Shown: in pieces, positions 25,160-33,439 of the stretch | Position numbering within the stretch: position 1 is the first letter of the stretch | Layout of the letters: each line of letters begins with the position of its first letter | Assembly (NCBI GenBank): GCA_964609695.1 | Contig: CAZSSP010000001.1 | Span: 290,703-354,702 of the forward strand | Length of the DNA: 64,000 nt | Source of the DNA: JAGNHS01 sp964609695 | GTDB lineage: Bacteria; Bdellovibrionota; UBA2428 | Reading direction: 5' to 3' | Made by a program: the position numbers and the translations under genes | The notes under the pieces: generated by a model | The model's input: the letters and a program-made list of their open reading frames with translations, nothing else | Told to the model about the DNA's origin: nothing | Database searches by the model: none

Positions 25160-26392
25160 TTAATCTTCGCACGAAAAATTCTCTTTTACGAAATTTTTAA
25201 AAAAATCTCCCCGAGCATTGAAGTCTTTAAATTCGTCAAAACTTACACCGCCAGGACTTAAAAGCACGAGGTCCCCCTTTTTTAGCTTAGGCTTAAGATC
25301 CATTAACAAATGTGCCAGCTTATCTGAATGTAGAAACGGATCTTTAAAATGCTTCAAGAGTTTTGATGTTAAATCTCCAAAAAAGCAAAGTTTTATTGGT
25401 TCTTCTTTAAGATCATTCAAAAGACTTCCCCAATCTAATGACTTATCTTTTCCGCCCAACAACAAAAAAATATTTTCTGGCTTAACAGCTCTATCAGCTC
25501 TAAGTTCTTTAAGAGCATGACGAACGCCCTGAAGAGTGGTGCACTTACTATCATTTATAAATAATATTTGCTCTCGAGTTTTTAATTTCTCCAAACGATG
25601 AGGCAGTCCAGGAAAATCTAAAAGCATTGAATCACTAACTTTTATCCCTAAGTTATCCAGAAGAACCTTTAAAACAGAAGACAGTCCATCGGAATCAATG
25701 ATTTTTAATTTAGGATGTGAATGGCTTTCACTAAATGCATTGAGATCGCCAGAATGAGACGACGCAAAGACTTGCTTCTTCACCAAATCCAATAAGCGCC
25801 ATTTTACAAAATAATAGGCCTCAAGAGATTCATAACGATCCAGATGGTTCGGATAAAAAGGCGTAAATAATCCCCAGTCCCAAATATGTTTAAGATTTTC
25901 GAGTTGGAAACTAGAAACTTCTATAACTAAATAATCAGCCCTCTCACGAAGCCCTTTAAGACATTCCAAAATATAGGTGCACAAAGGAGTTCCAAAATTT
26001 CCACCCAGGAAACTACGTTTAGACGATTTTCTTAAAAGGTAATCAAGCGTCGCGGCGGCTGTGCTCTTACCAACAGAGCCCGTCAAAGCAATCGTCTGTT
26101 CTGATTCAAGATATTGAGCTCCCAGATCAAGCTCACTGCTTATTTGAACCCCCTCCTGACTAAGTTTCATGATCCAAGGACTCGACAAGGGATAGCCTGG
26201 AGAAATAATGAGCCTTTTCCAGGGCTTCTTCAATAATTCCTCAATACTTGTAAAATCGGAGCGTTCTTTTTGATCATCAAAATAAAAAAGGTCCTTTTTG
26301 GGAGTCCATCCAAAGTGTTCAAGCAATGCTCCAGCAGCATTTCCACTTAAACCCCGACCGACAATTAGGGTCATTTCTTTATTTGAATTCAT
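25160..26392 (-). CDS. murD: UDP-N-acetylmuramoylalanine--D-glutamate ligase (MurD)
   Basis: 410 residues, slightly short for MurD (about 440). It has the ATP loop TGSVGKST (104-111), the MurD hallmark EVSSFQLE (158-165), PNHLDRY, 'LLGGKDKSLDWGSL' and the C-terminal 'LSPGGVSFDEFKDFNARGDF'. The loop reads GSVGK where most MurD proteins have GSNGK, and the SPGGVS segment replaces the usual SPACAS. MurD adds D-Glu to UDP-MurNAc-L-Ala. It is co-directional with murF and divergent from the cytochrome gene; 26393-26533 holds both promoters but no box I would defend. Confidence 0.87.
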   Translation of the reverse strand: MNSNKEMTLIVGRGLSGNAAGALLEHFGWTPKKDLFYFDDQKERSDFTSIEELLKKPWKRLIISPGYPLSSPWIMKLSQEGVQISSELDLGAQYLESEQTIALTGSVGKSTAAATLDYLLRKSSKRSFLGGNFGTPLCTYILECLKGLRERADYLVIEVSSFQLENLKHIWDWGLFTPFYPNHLDRYESLEAYYFVKWRLLDLVKKQVFASSHSGDLNAFSESHSHPKLKIIDSDGLSSVLKVLLDNLGIKVSDSMLLDFPGLPHRLEKLKTREQILFINDSKCTTLQGVRHALKELRADRAVKPENIFLLLGGKDKSLDWGSLLNDLKEEPIKLCFFGDLTSKLLKHFKDPFLHSDKLAHLLMDLKPKLKKGDLVLLSPGGVSFDEFKDFNARGDFFKNFVKENFSCED

Positions 26393-26533
26393 AATTGGCC
26401 CAAAACTCTGTTTCCTAACTACTACCTTTATATAAAGGTCAAAAGTTTTTTACGCACAAGCCCCTGAAAATCCCAAAGAAATACAAATTTCGCATTGCGC
26501 CTGAAAAAAACGTGATTTAAAAATAAGGGCAGA

Positions 26534-27160
26534 ATGAAAGAATTCGTAACATCACTAGGTTTTATATTCTCTATTATCCTTATTTTCTTTTTTGGAACCC
26601 ATTTCACAAAACTTCATCCTAAAGCAGGTGAAAACGGTGCACCAAGTCTTGTGGCTCAAGTGAACCCCGACGTTGAACTTAAAAAACTTTTAAGCGAAGC
26701 CGACGCCCTTTCGAATAGCAAAGGTGGTGCAGCCGCCGCTACCGTAGCCAATGCCACCCCGACTGCAAAAATTGGTGAAGAACTCTACAATTTACCGGGC
26801 GCCAATTCTTGTGTTTATTGCCATGGTGTCGGAGGAGTGAATGGTAATGTAAAAGTAGCCGCTAAACTCAACGCTCCAGGCTCTTGGAAAATTGCAAAAA
26901 TTTTAGGGAAGGCCGATTATAAAGATCCGCATTTCCGCCAAGCTACCGCACATCTTATAATCAAAGGCGCCATTGTTCATAACTCAAGTTATAAAGAAGC
27001 CTGGTTTGATCTCAAAAAAGCCCCAGCTGCTTACGATTCTCAGATGTTAGGCCTCACAGGTGCCCCATCAGCAAAGTGGCTTAAAGACAATAAAGAAAAA
27101 GGACTCAGCCCCGAGGTGGCAGCTGAATCCTTACTTCTCTATTTAGAAACTCTAAAATAA
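26534..27160 (+). CDS. Membrane-anchored c-type cytochrome
   Basis: 208 residues. A single N-terminal helix (5-22, FVTSLGFIFSIILIFFFG) anchors the protein, with the rest in the periplasm. After an Ala-rich linker comes the haem c motif CVYCH (93-97) in 'LPGANSCVYCHGVGG'. M171 (SQMLGL) is a candidate distal ligand. It is a one-haem electron carrier; the partner cannot be told. AAGGG about 9 nt before the ATG serves as ribosome-binding site. It stops 3 bp before the convergent nuclease gene. Confidence 0.85.
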   Translation: MKEFVTSLGFIFSIILIFFFGTHFTKLHPKAGENGAPSLVAQVNPDVELKKLLSEADALSNSKGGAAAATVANATPTAKIGEELYNLPGANSCVYCHGVGGVNGNVKVAAKLNAPGSWKIAKILGKADYKDPHFRQATAHLIIKGAIVHNSSYKEAWFDLKKAPAAYDSQMLGLTGAPSAKWLKDNKEKGLSPEVAAESLLLYLETLK

Positions 27161-27163
27161 TTT

Positions 27164-28237
27164 TTATTGTTTAATTAGATCGAAAGTGAATGGTAAGTGG
27201 TCCGACATTCCTCTTTCTTCGCCATTTTTAGCGTCTGGATTGAATCTAATAGGATGACCTTCAAAATCGATTTGCCCCGGTGCTGAAGTCACCACTCGTG
27301 CACTGTTGGAATCGATATTCCAAACGTGAGATTTAGCTCGTCCCGCGCCACCTTGGCTCACCATAAAGCGATCAAAAAACGACCAAGTTTTATCGGTATT
27401 ATAATACTCAGTACCCGCACAACCCTGACAAAAATCTTCAATCAAAGTCCAAAATGGGCGAGTGATGCTTCTAAGAAGTCCATTTTTAGTTTCTTCTTTA
27501 TTTGTAATGTTTGAGTCACCACCTGCAACCACAATATGATTTGAAGGAATAGTCTCTCTAATTTGATTTAAAGTTCTTAAAGCTGCTTCACGTTTTTCGG
27601 TGGGATGATAGGCGGCGGGAAAGTGAAACACGAGAGCCGTAAGTGGTGTGCCGTCTGGTAAATCAACAGTGACTTCAAGAACACCCCTAGCCAATTGGCT
27701 TCCATTTTCTGTGATTATGGGATGAAGTTGTGGAGATCTCTTTTGAGAAATTGGAAATCGGCTCAAAAACGCTGAGTCGATACCACGAGGATCAGAAGCT
27801 TCAAGCAACACCCCGTAATAACCTGCGTCTGGTGTTTGGCTTTCTACAAATTGTTTAAAGACATTAAAGTTTTCAACTTCTTGCATAAAGAGAATATCGG
27901 GTCCATTTCCTCTTGAAGTTTGGATTTGTCTTACGACGCTTCCGATTTGTTGCATTTTAATTCCAAGAAGTTCATCGTTCCAATCCAACTCCAAGCATTC
28001 TTTGCGCCAAACGGGAGCCTTTAGAGCCCCACAACTTTTTTTAACCTGTTCTTTAAGAGCGCCCTTTTTCAACGACTGGGGCAAATATGTGTAGTCATCC
28101 TTGCCTTCATCATGGGAAGTATCGAACATATTCTCAACATTGTATGTCATGAGACTAATGCGATCTTCCGCTATGAGTGCAGTCGATAAAAAAAGCATAG
28201 AAAATGAAAGGTTTTTAATTGGAAAATTGATTTTCAT
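27164..28237 (-). CDS. Secreted endonuclease/exonuclease/phosphatase (EEP) family protein
   Basis: 357 residues with a signal peptide (MKINFPIKNLSFSMLFLSTA, cleavage near LIA-ED). EEP-fold motifs appear in order: LMTYNVENMFD (29-39; metal/phosphate Asn), ILFMQEVEN (catalytic Glu), 'GIDSAFLSRFPIS', VVAGGDSNI and the terminal MSDHLPF with the catalytic Asp-His. Relatives include secreted DNases and nucleases that release nucleotides outside the cell. In a predator it could digest prey DNA, which is inference. A strong G-rich ribosome-binding site (GGGGGGGAA) precedes the ATG. Confidence 0.88.
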   Translation of the reverse strand: MKINFPIKNLSFSMLFLSTALIAEDRISLMTYNVENMFDTSHDEGKDDYTYLPQSLKKGALKEQVKKSCGALKAPVWRKECLELDWNDELLGIKMQQIGSVVRQIQTSRGNGPDILFMQEVENFNVFKQFVESQTPDAGYYGVLLEASDPRGIDSAFLSRFPISQKRSPQLHPIITENGSQLARGVLEVTVDLPDGTPLTALVFHFPAAYHPTEKREAALRTLNQIRETIPSNHIVVAGGDSNITNKEETKNGLLRSITRPFWTLIEDFCQGCAGTEYYNTDKTWSFFDRFMVSQGGAGRAKSHVWNIDSNSARVVTSAPGQIDFEGHPIRFNPDAKNGEERGMSDHLPFTFDLIKQ

Positions 28238-28416
28238 TCGTTCCCCCCCAGGAAATATAAGGCGAGTCTATACAACCAATCAGTTTTTCTAAAGTATTAA
28301 AAAAGATTTACTAACCCTTCGCATCCAAAATCATAGTGTTTAAGAAATACTTATTAAGTCGACTCTTCCACAGCACTCACTAGGATCTGCAATGTTCCTG
28401 GAGGAGGGGCATTCAT

Positions 28417-31400
28417 ATGAGGGAGAGAAATTTCCTATTTATTAATAGATTAGTGTTAGCGACATTATTAGGTGCAGTGGCCTGTGGAAATAAAGTGGAT
28501 AAGGCTCAAAGCCAAACTAAAATCACTCCCGCTCCCAGCACAAATCCAGAAGGTGAAGCTAAAGCGCTCGCTCAAAGCATTCAAAAGCAAAATGAAAACA
28601 TCATAAAAGAGAACAAGCTTTATAGGTATCCAACACTCACCACTCTTTTAGCCGTTAAAGATGTTAATAAAACCGTGAGAGTCATTAATGAAGCTGGCGC
28701 CACCTTAGTTTATGACCCCAATCTTGGAGAGGGTTCTCAAATACCTTTTCTGATTGCTAGCATTCCTCCAAAGAAACTTCTCGATAAGAAATTTATTGAA
28801 GATCTCGATTTGAGAGCCATGAATATCAGCACTGGAAAAGTGAATCGCATTGAAAAAATGAGTGCCGCTTCTGACCGCGCCTTTTCCGACAATGTCTTCG
28901 TGCCCATTGACGACATTCGAATTCCTGAACTGCAAAAAAATTACAATGCAGGAGCCGATTTAGGCGACAATGTCACCGTAGCCGTTATTGATTCTGGCGT
29001 AGACGCCAGTCATCCCGTTTTCCAAAATCGCGTGGTTTACTGGACAGATCAAACCGAGGAAACTCAAGTTGCTCTTAATCCAGCCAGTATTAGCGATGGA
29101 AAAATAAATTTAAACAAAAAAGAATTAAAACTTCCAGCTGGCATCAACGAAAGCAAAGAAGCCTTTGCTGGAGTTATCAGCGAAGAATCCCTTGGAGCTC
29201 AAGCGAGCTTCGAAGAAAAGCAAGGCGAAACAAATCCTGGACTCGATCTCAACCAAAATGGAGTTCTCAATGACAAATTTTCAGTTCTGATTGCCTACGA
29301 TGATAACAAAGCAACTTATGTGGCTTATATCGATCTCAACGGAGACGGAGTTATTGACGGCCCTGCCGAATTAGATGGCATTGTTGATTTCAATGAAAAA
29401 CGAGCCGCTCACTCTGAAAAGTTAGCCAATGCCGAAGAATTTGTAAAATTTTCTGCACGCCACCAAACCATCAAATACCCTCTACTTATTGTTAAAAATG
29501 CAGAGGGGAAACCAGAAGCATTACGCTTGGGTATGCCCAGCGGTTCACACGGAACCCACGTTTCAGGAATTATTGCCGGAAATGGTTTAACCGTTAAAGG
29601 CGCGGCACCTAAAGCAAAAATCATGTCGATAAAAGTTTGCTCAGGAATTACATGCACTACGGATTCAATTCTTAGAGGTCTTGTTGAAGCCTTCTACAAC
29701 CCTCAAGGGCTTGTACCAGACGTAGTCAACATCTCTCTTGGAAGCCAACAGCAATACGAGCAAGATGTGATGGATTATTTGATGCGCGATTTGAGTGCAA
29801 AATTTGGAGCCGTCTTTGTAGTTTCTGCTTCAAACTCAGGCCCAGGTTATCGCTCACTCAACAGCATTGCATCTTTCGGCCCCACAATTCAGGTCGGAGC
29901 CCATGTGAGCACTCGAACATTGCAAAAGCAATACACATTAGATCCTGAAGTGGCTAAGAAGATGCCCTACCATAATTTGTTATTCTTTAGTTCCGTAGGA
30001 CCTTCTTACACAGGTCATTTGCGACCCAACGTGATTGCACCTGGCTCCGCTCTTTCTTCAACCATGCTCATAGACAGCGGTTTAGAAATGTATAACGGCA
30101 CAAGTATGTCGTCTCCGATTGTAGCGGGTTCTGTGGCTGCCTTGTTGTCGGTGGCTAAAAAAGATCCAGCTCTGGTCAATGTTTTCAAAAAGAAAAATGA
30201 AAAGATTTCCTCTATTGCAGATGAGAAAAATAAAAACGGTCATCGCTTAGAATACTCTCTCAGTGGATTGGCTATGGCCATTCGAAGTGGTCTTGAAAAT
30301 TCTGCTGAAAGACTTTCTCAATACACCATGGCTCAAGAAGGCCACGGACTCATTCAAGTGGATCGCGCCTATCCGGTGATGTCGGCTCTGCTAGGCAAAT
30401 GGGAAAAAGAAGAAGGACGTTACTTTGAAGTTAAACTCAACAATAACGAAAAAGATAAACGTCTTTACAATCGTGAAGCCACTCTCACAGCTGTCAAAAA
30501 TATTGATGTCAGCATCGAGGAAGATCCAGAAATGGGTGAAAACGAAAAACTCAGCATTCTAAGCACTCCCATTCAGGTGCGTTTAGAGAAAGTTGAAATT
30601 CAGTCTCCCAATGGACAAGTTCAAATCCAAAGCGATGGATTCCTTCCATTTGCAGTTGGAACTCCCGGCCTTGAAAATCAAAACGCTCGCGACGCCACTC
30701 TTGTTTTGGCAAGTCGTAGAAAAAGTTTTGTCAGCATCAGAAAACTTGATCAAATGAAAGCGGGCAACACCTATCTAGCGCATTACACCTTGAGCCAAAA
30801 CGGAATTCGAGTGCAATCCTTGCTAGACGTTGTTCACGTTCCTCTTCACTTTAGTGATGCTGAACAAAAAATTACGACCCCAAGTTTAAGCCCTAACGGA
30901 AGAACTGCATCACAAGCTCAAGGCTTTGCACGAGTGGCTTTAGCTGCAAACACTTTCCATCGTTATCCCATAGCTATAGGTGAAAACGACACGGCTCTTA
31001 ATATAGAACTAGGGGTTCCGCCTGATACAGCTGGTGCCATGTTCCTACAAGTCTATGATCCAGACGGAAATGAAATTGGAGATCCGGTGACTGCAATACG
31101 ATCCGTTGAAATTCCAAAGAGCACACCCACCATCAGTCGCAACATAGACACTCGAAACAAGAAGGGTATCTATGAAGTTCTTATCTCTTCTTCAACAGCT
31201 AGATGGTATGGTGATAGTCAGTACGACTTGATACTTTCAAAAGAAAGAATCAAAACAAATCTTGAAAGCATTAAGCTTAAAGCTGGCGAATCTAAAATTT
31301 TAAGTGTGATGTTTATCAATTCTAAAATTGATAATGCCTCATTAAAAGTTGAAGCAGATGGGCTTTCGCATATTGAAGAATTTATGGTCGATGTTCTCCC

Positions 31401-31917
31401 TGGTATGTGGTCGTATCATCAATTGAATGTCCCGGCCTCAACTGAAGAAATTCATGTATCGATCCCTGATGATAAATCAGATAATTTGACTTTCTTTGGA
31501 AGCATCGTCAACAAACTCTTTGAGGATCCTGAGAATGAGGAACCCAAAGTAGTAGCTCAAGTAAGTGGATTTTTTGCCAGTCCATCTAACGTGAGTTTCT
31601 TAGACTTAGACGATGTGGGCTCTTCGGCCTACATGGCTCTTGAAACTTTTTCAGTGATTCCAGAGTCAGGCACACTTAAAGATGCCTCTCTTAAAGTGCC
31701 TATTGAGGTTATTTACAATGGAGAATCTGCTGGAGAAATTAAAACTGAAATCTTGAGCGAAAAAAGCAGTACGAATTTATTAATTAAAGTTACGGCTCCT
31801 GAAAAACTAGAGGGCAATGCTAGAACTGAAATTAATATAAGCACGGGCGGCAAAAGGTTGAGTATCCCAGTTAAAGTGATTTCTAGCTCGCAAGCCCAAA
31901 GTACAAAAACTAAGTAA
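28417..31917 (+). CDS. Large subtilisin-like serine protease, probable lipoprotein
   Basis: 1166 residues. The signal peptide ends LLGAVAC, so C23 may be lipid-anchored. The catalytic triad of family S8 is complete: D192 in AVIDSGVDASHP, H378 in GSHGTHVSGIIAG and S563 in NGTSMSSPIVAG, with oxyanion N473 in SASNSGPG. The Asp-His spacing is long (186 residues), as in tripeptidyl-peptidase-II-like members, and this insert holds two EF-hand-like calcium loops, DLNQNGVLNDKF (277-288) and DLNGDGVIDGPAE (306-318). About 580 residues of beta-rich C-terminal domains follow. It is probably surface-exposed or secreted. GGAGGAGGGG precedes the ATG by 7 nt. Confidence 0.92.
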   Translation: MRERNFLFINRLVLATLLGAVACGNKVDKAQSQTKITPAPSTNPEGEAKALAQSIQKQNENIIKENKLYRYPTLTTLLAVKDVNKTVRVINEAGATLVYDPNLGEGSQIPFLIASIPPKKLLDKKFIEDLDLRAMNISTGKVNRIEKMSAASDRAFSDNVFVPIDDIRIPELQKNYNAGADLGDNVTVAVIDSGVDASHPVFQNRVVYWTDQTEETQVALNPASISDGKINLNKKELKLPAGINESKEAFAGVISEESLGAQASFEEKQGETNPGLDLNQNGVLNDKFSVLIAYDDNKATYVAYIDLNGDGVIDGPAELDGIVDFNEKRAAHSEKLANAEEFVKFSARHQTIKYPLLIVKNAEGKPEALRLGMPSGSHGTHVSGIIAGNGLTVKGAAPKAKIMSIKVCSGITCTTDSILRGLVEAFYNPQGLVPDVVNISLGSQQQYEQDVMDYLMRDLSAKFGAVFVVSASNSGPGYRSLNSIASFGPTIQVGAHVSTRTLQKQYTLDPEVAKKMPYHNLLFFSSVGPSYTGHLRPNVIAPGSALSSTMLIDSGLEMYNGTSMSSPIVAGSVAALLSVAKKDPALVNVFKKKNEKISSIADEKNKNGHRLEYSLSGLAMAIRSGLENSAERLSQYTMAQEGHGLIQVDRAYPVMSALLGKWEKEEGRYFEVKLNNNEKDKRLYNREATLTAVKNIDVSIEEDPEMGENEKLSILSTPIQVRLEKVEIQSPNGQVQIQSDGFLPFAVGTPGLENQNARDATLVLASRRKSFVSIRKLDQMKAGNTYLAHYTLSQNGIRVQSLLDVVHVPLHFSDAEQKITTPSLSPNGRTASQAQGFARVALAANTFHRYPIAIGENDTALNIELGVPPDTAGAMFLQVYDPDGNEIGDPVTAIRSVEIPKSTPTISRNIDTRNKKGIYEVLISSSTARWYGDSQYDLILSKERIKTNLESIKLKAGESKILSVMFINSKIDNASLKVEADGLSHIEEFMVDVLPGMWSYHQLNVPASTEEIHVSIPDDKSDNLTFFGSIVNKLFEDPENEEPKVVAQVSGFFASPSNVSFLDLDDVGSSAYMALETFSVIPESGTLKDASLKVPIEVIYNGESAGEIKTEILSEKSSTNLLIKVTAPEKLEGNARTEINISTGGKRLSIPVKVISSSQAQSTKTK

Positions 31918-31940
31918 TTCTAAACTTAGTTAAAAAAGTT

Positions 31941-31979
31941 AAAAAGCAGCTTAGGCTAAAAACCTAAGTTGCTTTTTTA
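31941..31979 (+). terminator. Bidirectional intrinsic terminator
   Basis: AAAAAGCAGCTTAGG (31941-31955) pairs with CCTAAGTTGCTTTTT (31963-31977) through a 7 nt loop, with one G-U pair. It ends in a U-run on the plus strand and, read in reverse, in another U-run. It lies between the protease and the convergent yecM-type gene and can serve both. Confidence 0.85.
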
Positions 31980-32004
31980 TTATAGAAATACTCAAATATT
32001 AAAT

Positions 32005-32514
32005 TCACTCTTCCATTTTCTCGATGCGAATAACTTCTTCGAGTGATTGATGATGAAACTTTGCGCTTTTTGAGTCACTTAAAAGAAGGGCCAATTCTGG
32101 ATTTTTTTCTTTGTGAGCTCCGGCCCAATCCCACTTTTGATTAGGAAACTTTGAACTAAAAGATTCAAAGCTTTCATCAATTACGATTTCTAAATGCTCT
32201 AATCCAGTCTTGTATACCCTTGAAGATTTTGGAGCTGGGATTTCTATACAAGGAATTAATCTATTTCCAACCTTTATGGCTTCAAACAATTTAAAAGTAC
32301 AAATGGGTCTTCCAGAAATACTAGCCTCAGATAAAAGTTCACCAAATTTAGAGAAATCATTTTTATAAAATCTATACTCTTCTTCAGTTTGAACTCGAAA
32401 ACAAACATGATCAATAAGCTTATCGTTCAACTGAAAACCGATGGCCGTGAGCTCATTAAGAATTTTTTCTACAAAAGCTGGTACTGAATTTATTATATCC
32501 TCTGCCGATTTCAT
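32005..32514 (-). CDS. yecM: YecM family protein (VOC fold)
   Basis: 169 residues. The order of motifs follows E. coli YecM: an N-terminal helical part, 'DHVCFRVQTEEEYRFYKNDF', GELLSEASISGRPICTFKLFE, 'GLEHLEIVI' and KFHHQSLEEVIRIE near the end. The fold is that of vicinal-oxygen-chelate proteins; YecM is thought to bind metal, but no activity is established. It is cytoplasmic and lies 6 bp downstream of an exported protein gene on the same strand. Confidence 0.85.
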   Translation of the reverse strand: MKSAEDIINSVPAFVEKILNELTAIGFQLNDKLIDHVCFRVQTEEEYRFYKNDFSKFGELLSEASISGRPICTFKLFEAIKVGNRLIPCIEIPAPKSSRVYKTGLEHLEIVIDESFESFSSKFPNQKWDWAGAHKEKNPELALLLSDSKSAKFHHQSLEEVIRIEKMEE

Positions 32515-32520
32515 AAAATA

Positions 32521-33210
32521 CTATTGAAAATTATTTAACGAGAATACATTTAAATCTAATATGTTATAATTTTCATCAAAGACAAATGCAATATCTTCGT
32601 TTTTTGTTCTAAGCACTAAAACTCTTACACTTGGAGCAAAAGGCCTTACACTTTTACTCAATCTTCTTATTGCATTTGAAATTTTATCAACTAAATATTT
32701 CTTTAGTTCAACCAATCCTGAATTTTCCTGTTTCATAAATAACTCAAGATCCACATAACTAAAACCCGGATTAAACACTTTGTCTCCAAAAGAAATCTCT
32801 TTATTGTCAGATAATTTAATCACCATTTTTCTACTATAAACATTAAGTTGATTACCATTTTTAAACTTATACCTTTTTATTGATTTTGAACGTGAAGAAT
32901 AAACCTTGGAGATAAATTGCAATATCAATCTGTTTTTAACTAGTTCCCTGCCACTAAAAGTTTTTGGAAGAGCCGTTTGAGATGCATATTGATTTGCCAC
33001 ATCGAAGGGATTTCCCAAACTCCAAGGAGCATACTCTTTTCCATTTTTTAATCGAAGACGAGCAAACCTTTTATTTAAATTTCTTTCTTTCACATATAAT
33101 GGATCCTGACACACTTGAGTGCTCATTTTACCTGCGGAATATCCATTTCTTAAAAAAAACAAAAAAATTACTATCGAAAACTTATTTTTTGATAAGTTCT
33201 TAAAAACCAT
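32521..33210 (-). CDS. Exported hypothetical protein
   Basis: 229 residues from ATG 33210, where AAGGAGATCTT gives an excellent ribosome-binding site; a frame extension to 33237 lacks one. Signal peptide MVFKNLSKNKFSIVIFLFFL, cleavage near GYSA. The mature part is basic and polar ('RNLNKRFARLRLKNGKEYAP', 'NQLNVYSRKMVIKLSDNK') with no motif that I recognise. It probably forms a transcription unit with yecM. Confidence 0.6.
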   Translation of the reverse strand: MVFKNLSKNKFSIVIFLFFLRNGYSAGKMSTQVCQDPLYVKERNLNKRFARLRLKNGKEYAPWSLGNPFDVANQYASQTALPKTFSGRELVKNRLILQFISKVYSSRSKSIKRYKFKNGNQLNVYSRKMVIKLSDNKEISFGDKVFNPGFSYVDLELFMKQENSGLVELKKYLVDKISNAIRRLSKSVRPFAPSVRVLVLRTKNEDIAFVFDENYNILDLNVFSLNNFQ

Positions 33211-33323
33211 AAGATCTCCTTTATTAAAACTAGCCAATCAAAAATTCTAAAAACAATAAAACTGTTTTCCATTGCCCTAGCATAAAACTTTAAACCGAAT
33301 CACCTTAATATTAATAACTATTC

Positions 33324-33375
33324 TATATTCATAGTCTTAATAAAAAAAATTAAGAACCTTAAGACAATGAATATA
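33324..33375. repeat. Near-perfect 17 bp inverted repeat in a divergent intergenic region
   Basis: TATATTCATAGTCTTAA (33324-33340) and TTAAGACAATGAATATA (33359-33375) are reverse complements except for one central A-A mismatch, with an 18 nt A-rich loop. They sit in the 229 bp gap between two divergent exported-protein genes. This could be an operator for a dimeric regulator or a cruciform; no U-run follows, so it is not a terminator. Confidence 0.55.
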
Positions 33376-33439
33376 CTTAGAAATTTGCACCGTTAAGAAT
33401 AACTTGGGCTAGCCCCTAAAATTTGCTAAGCAAGTCCCC

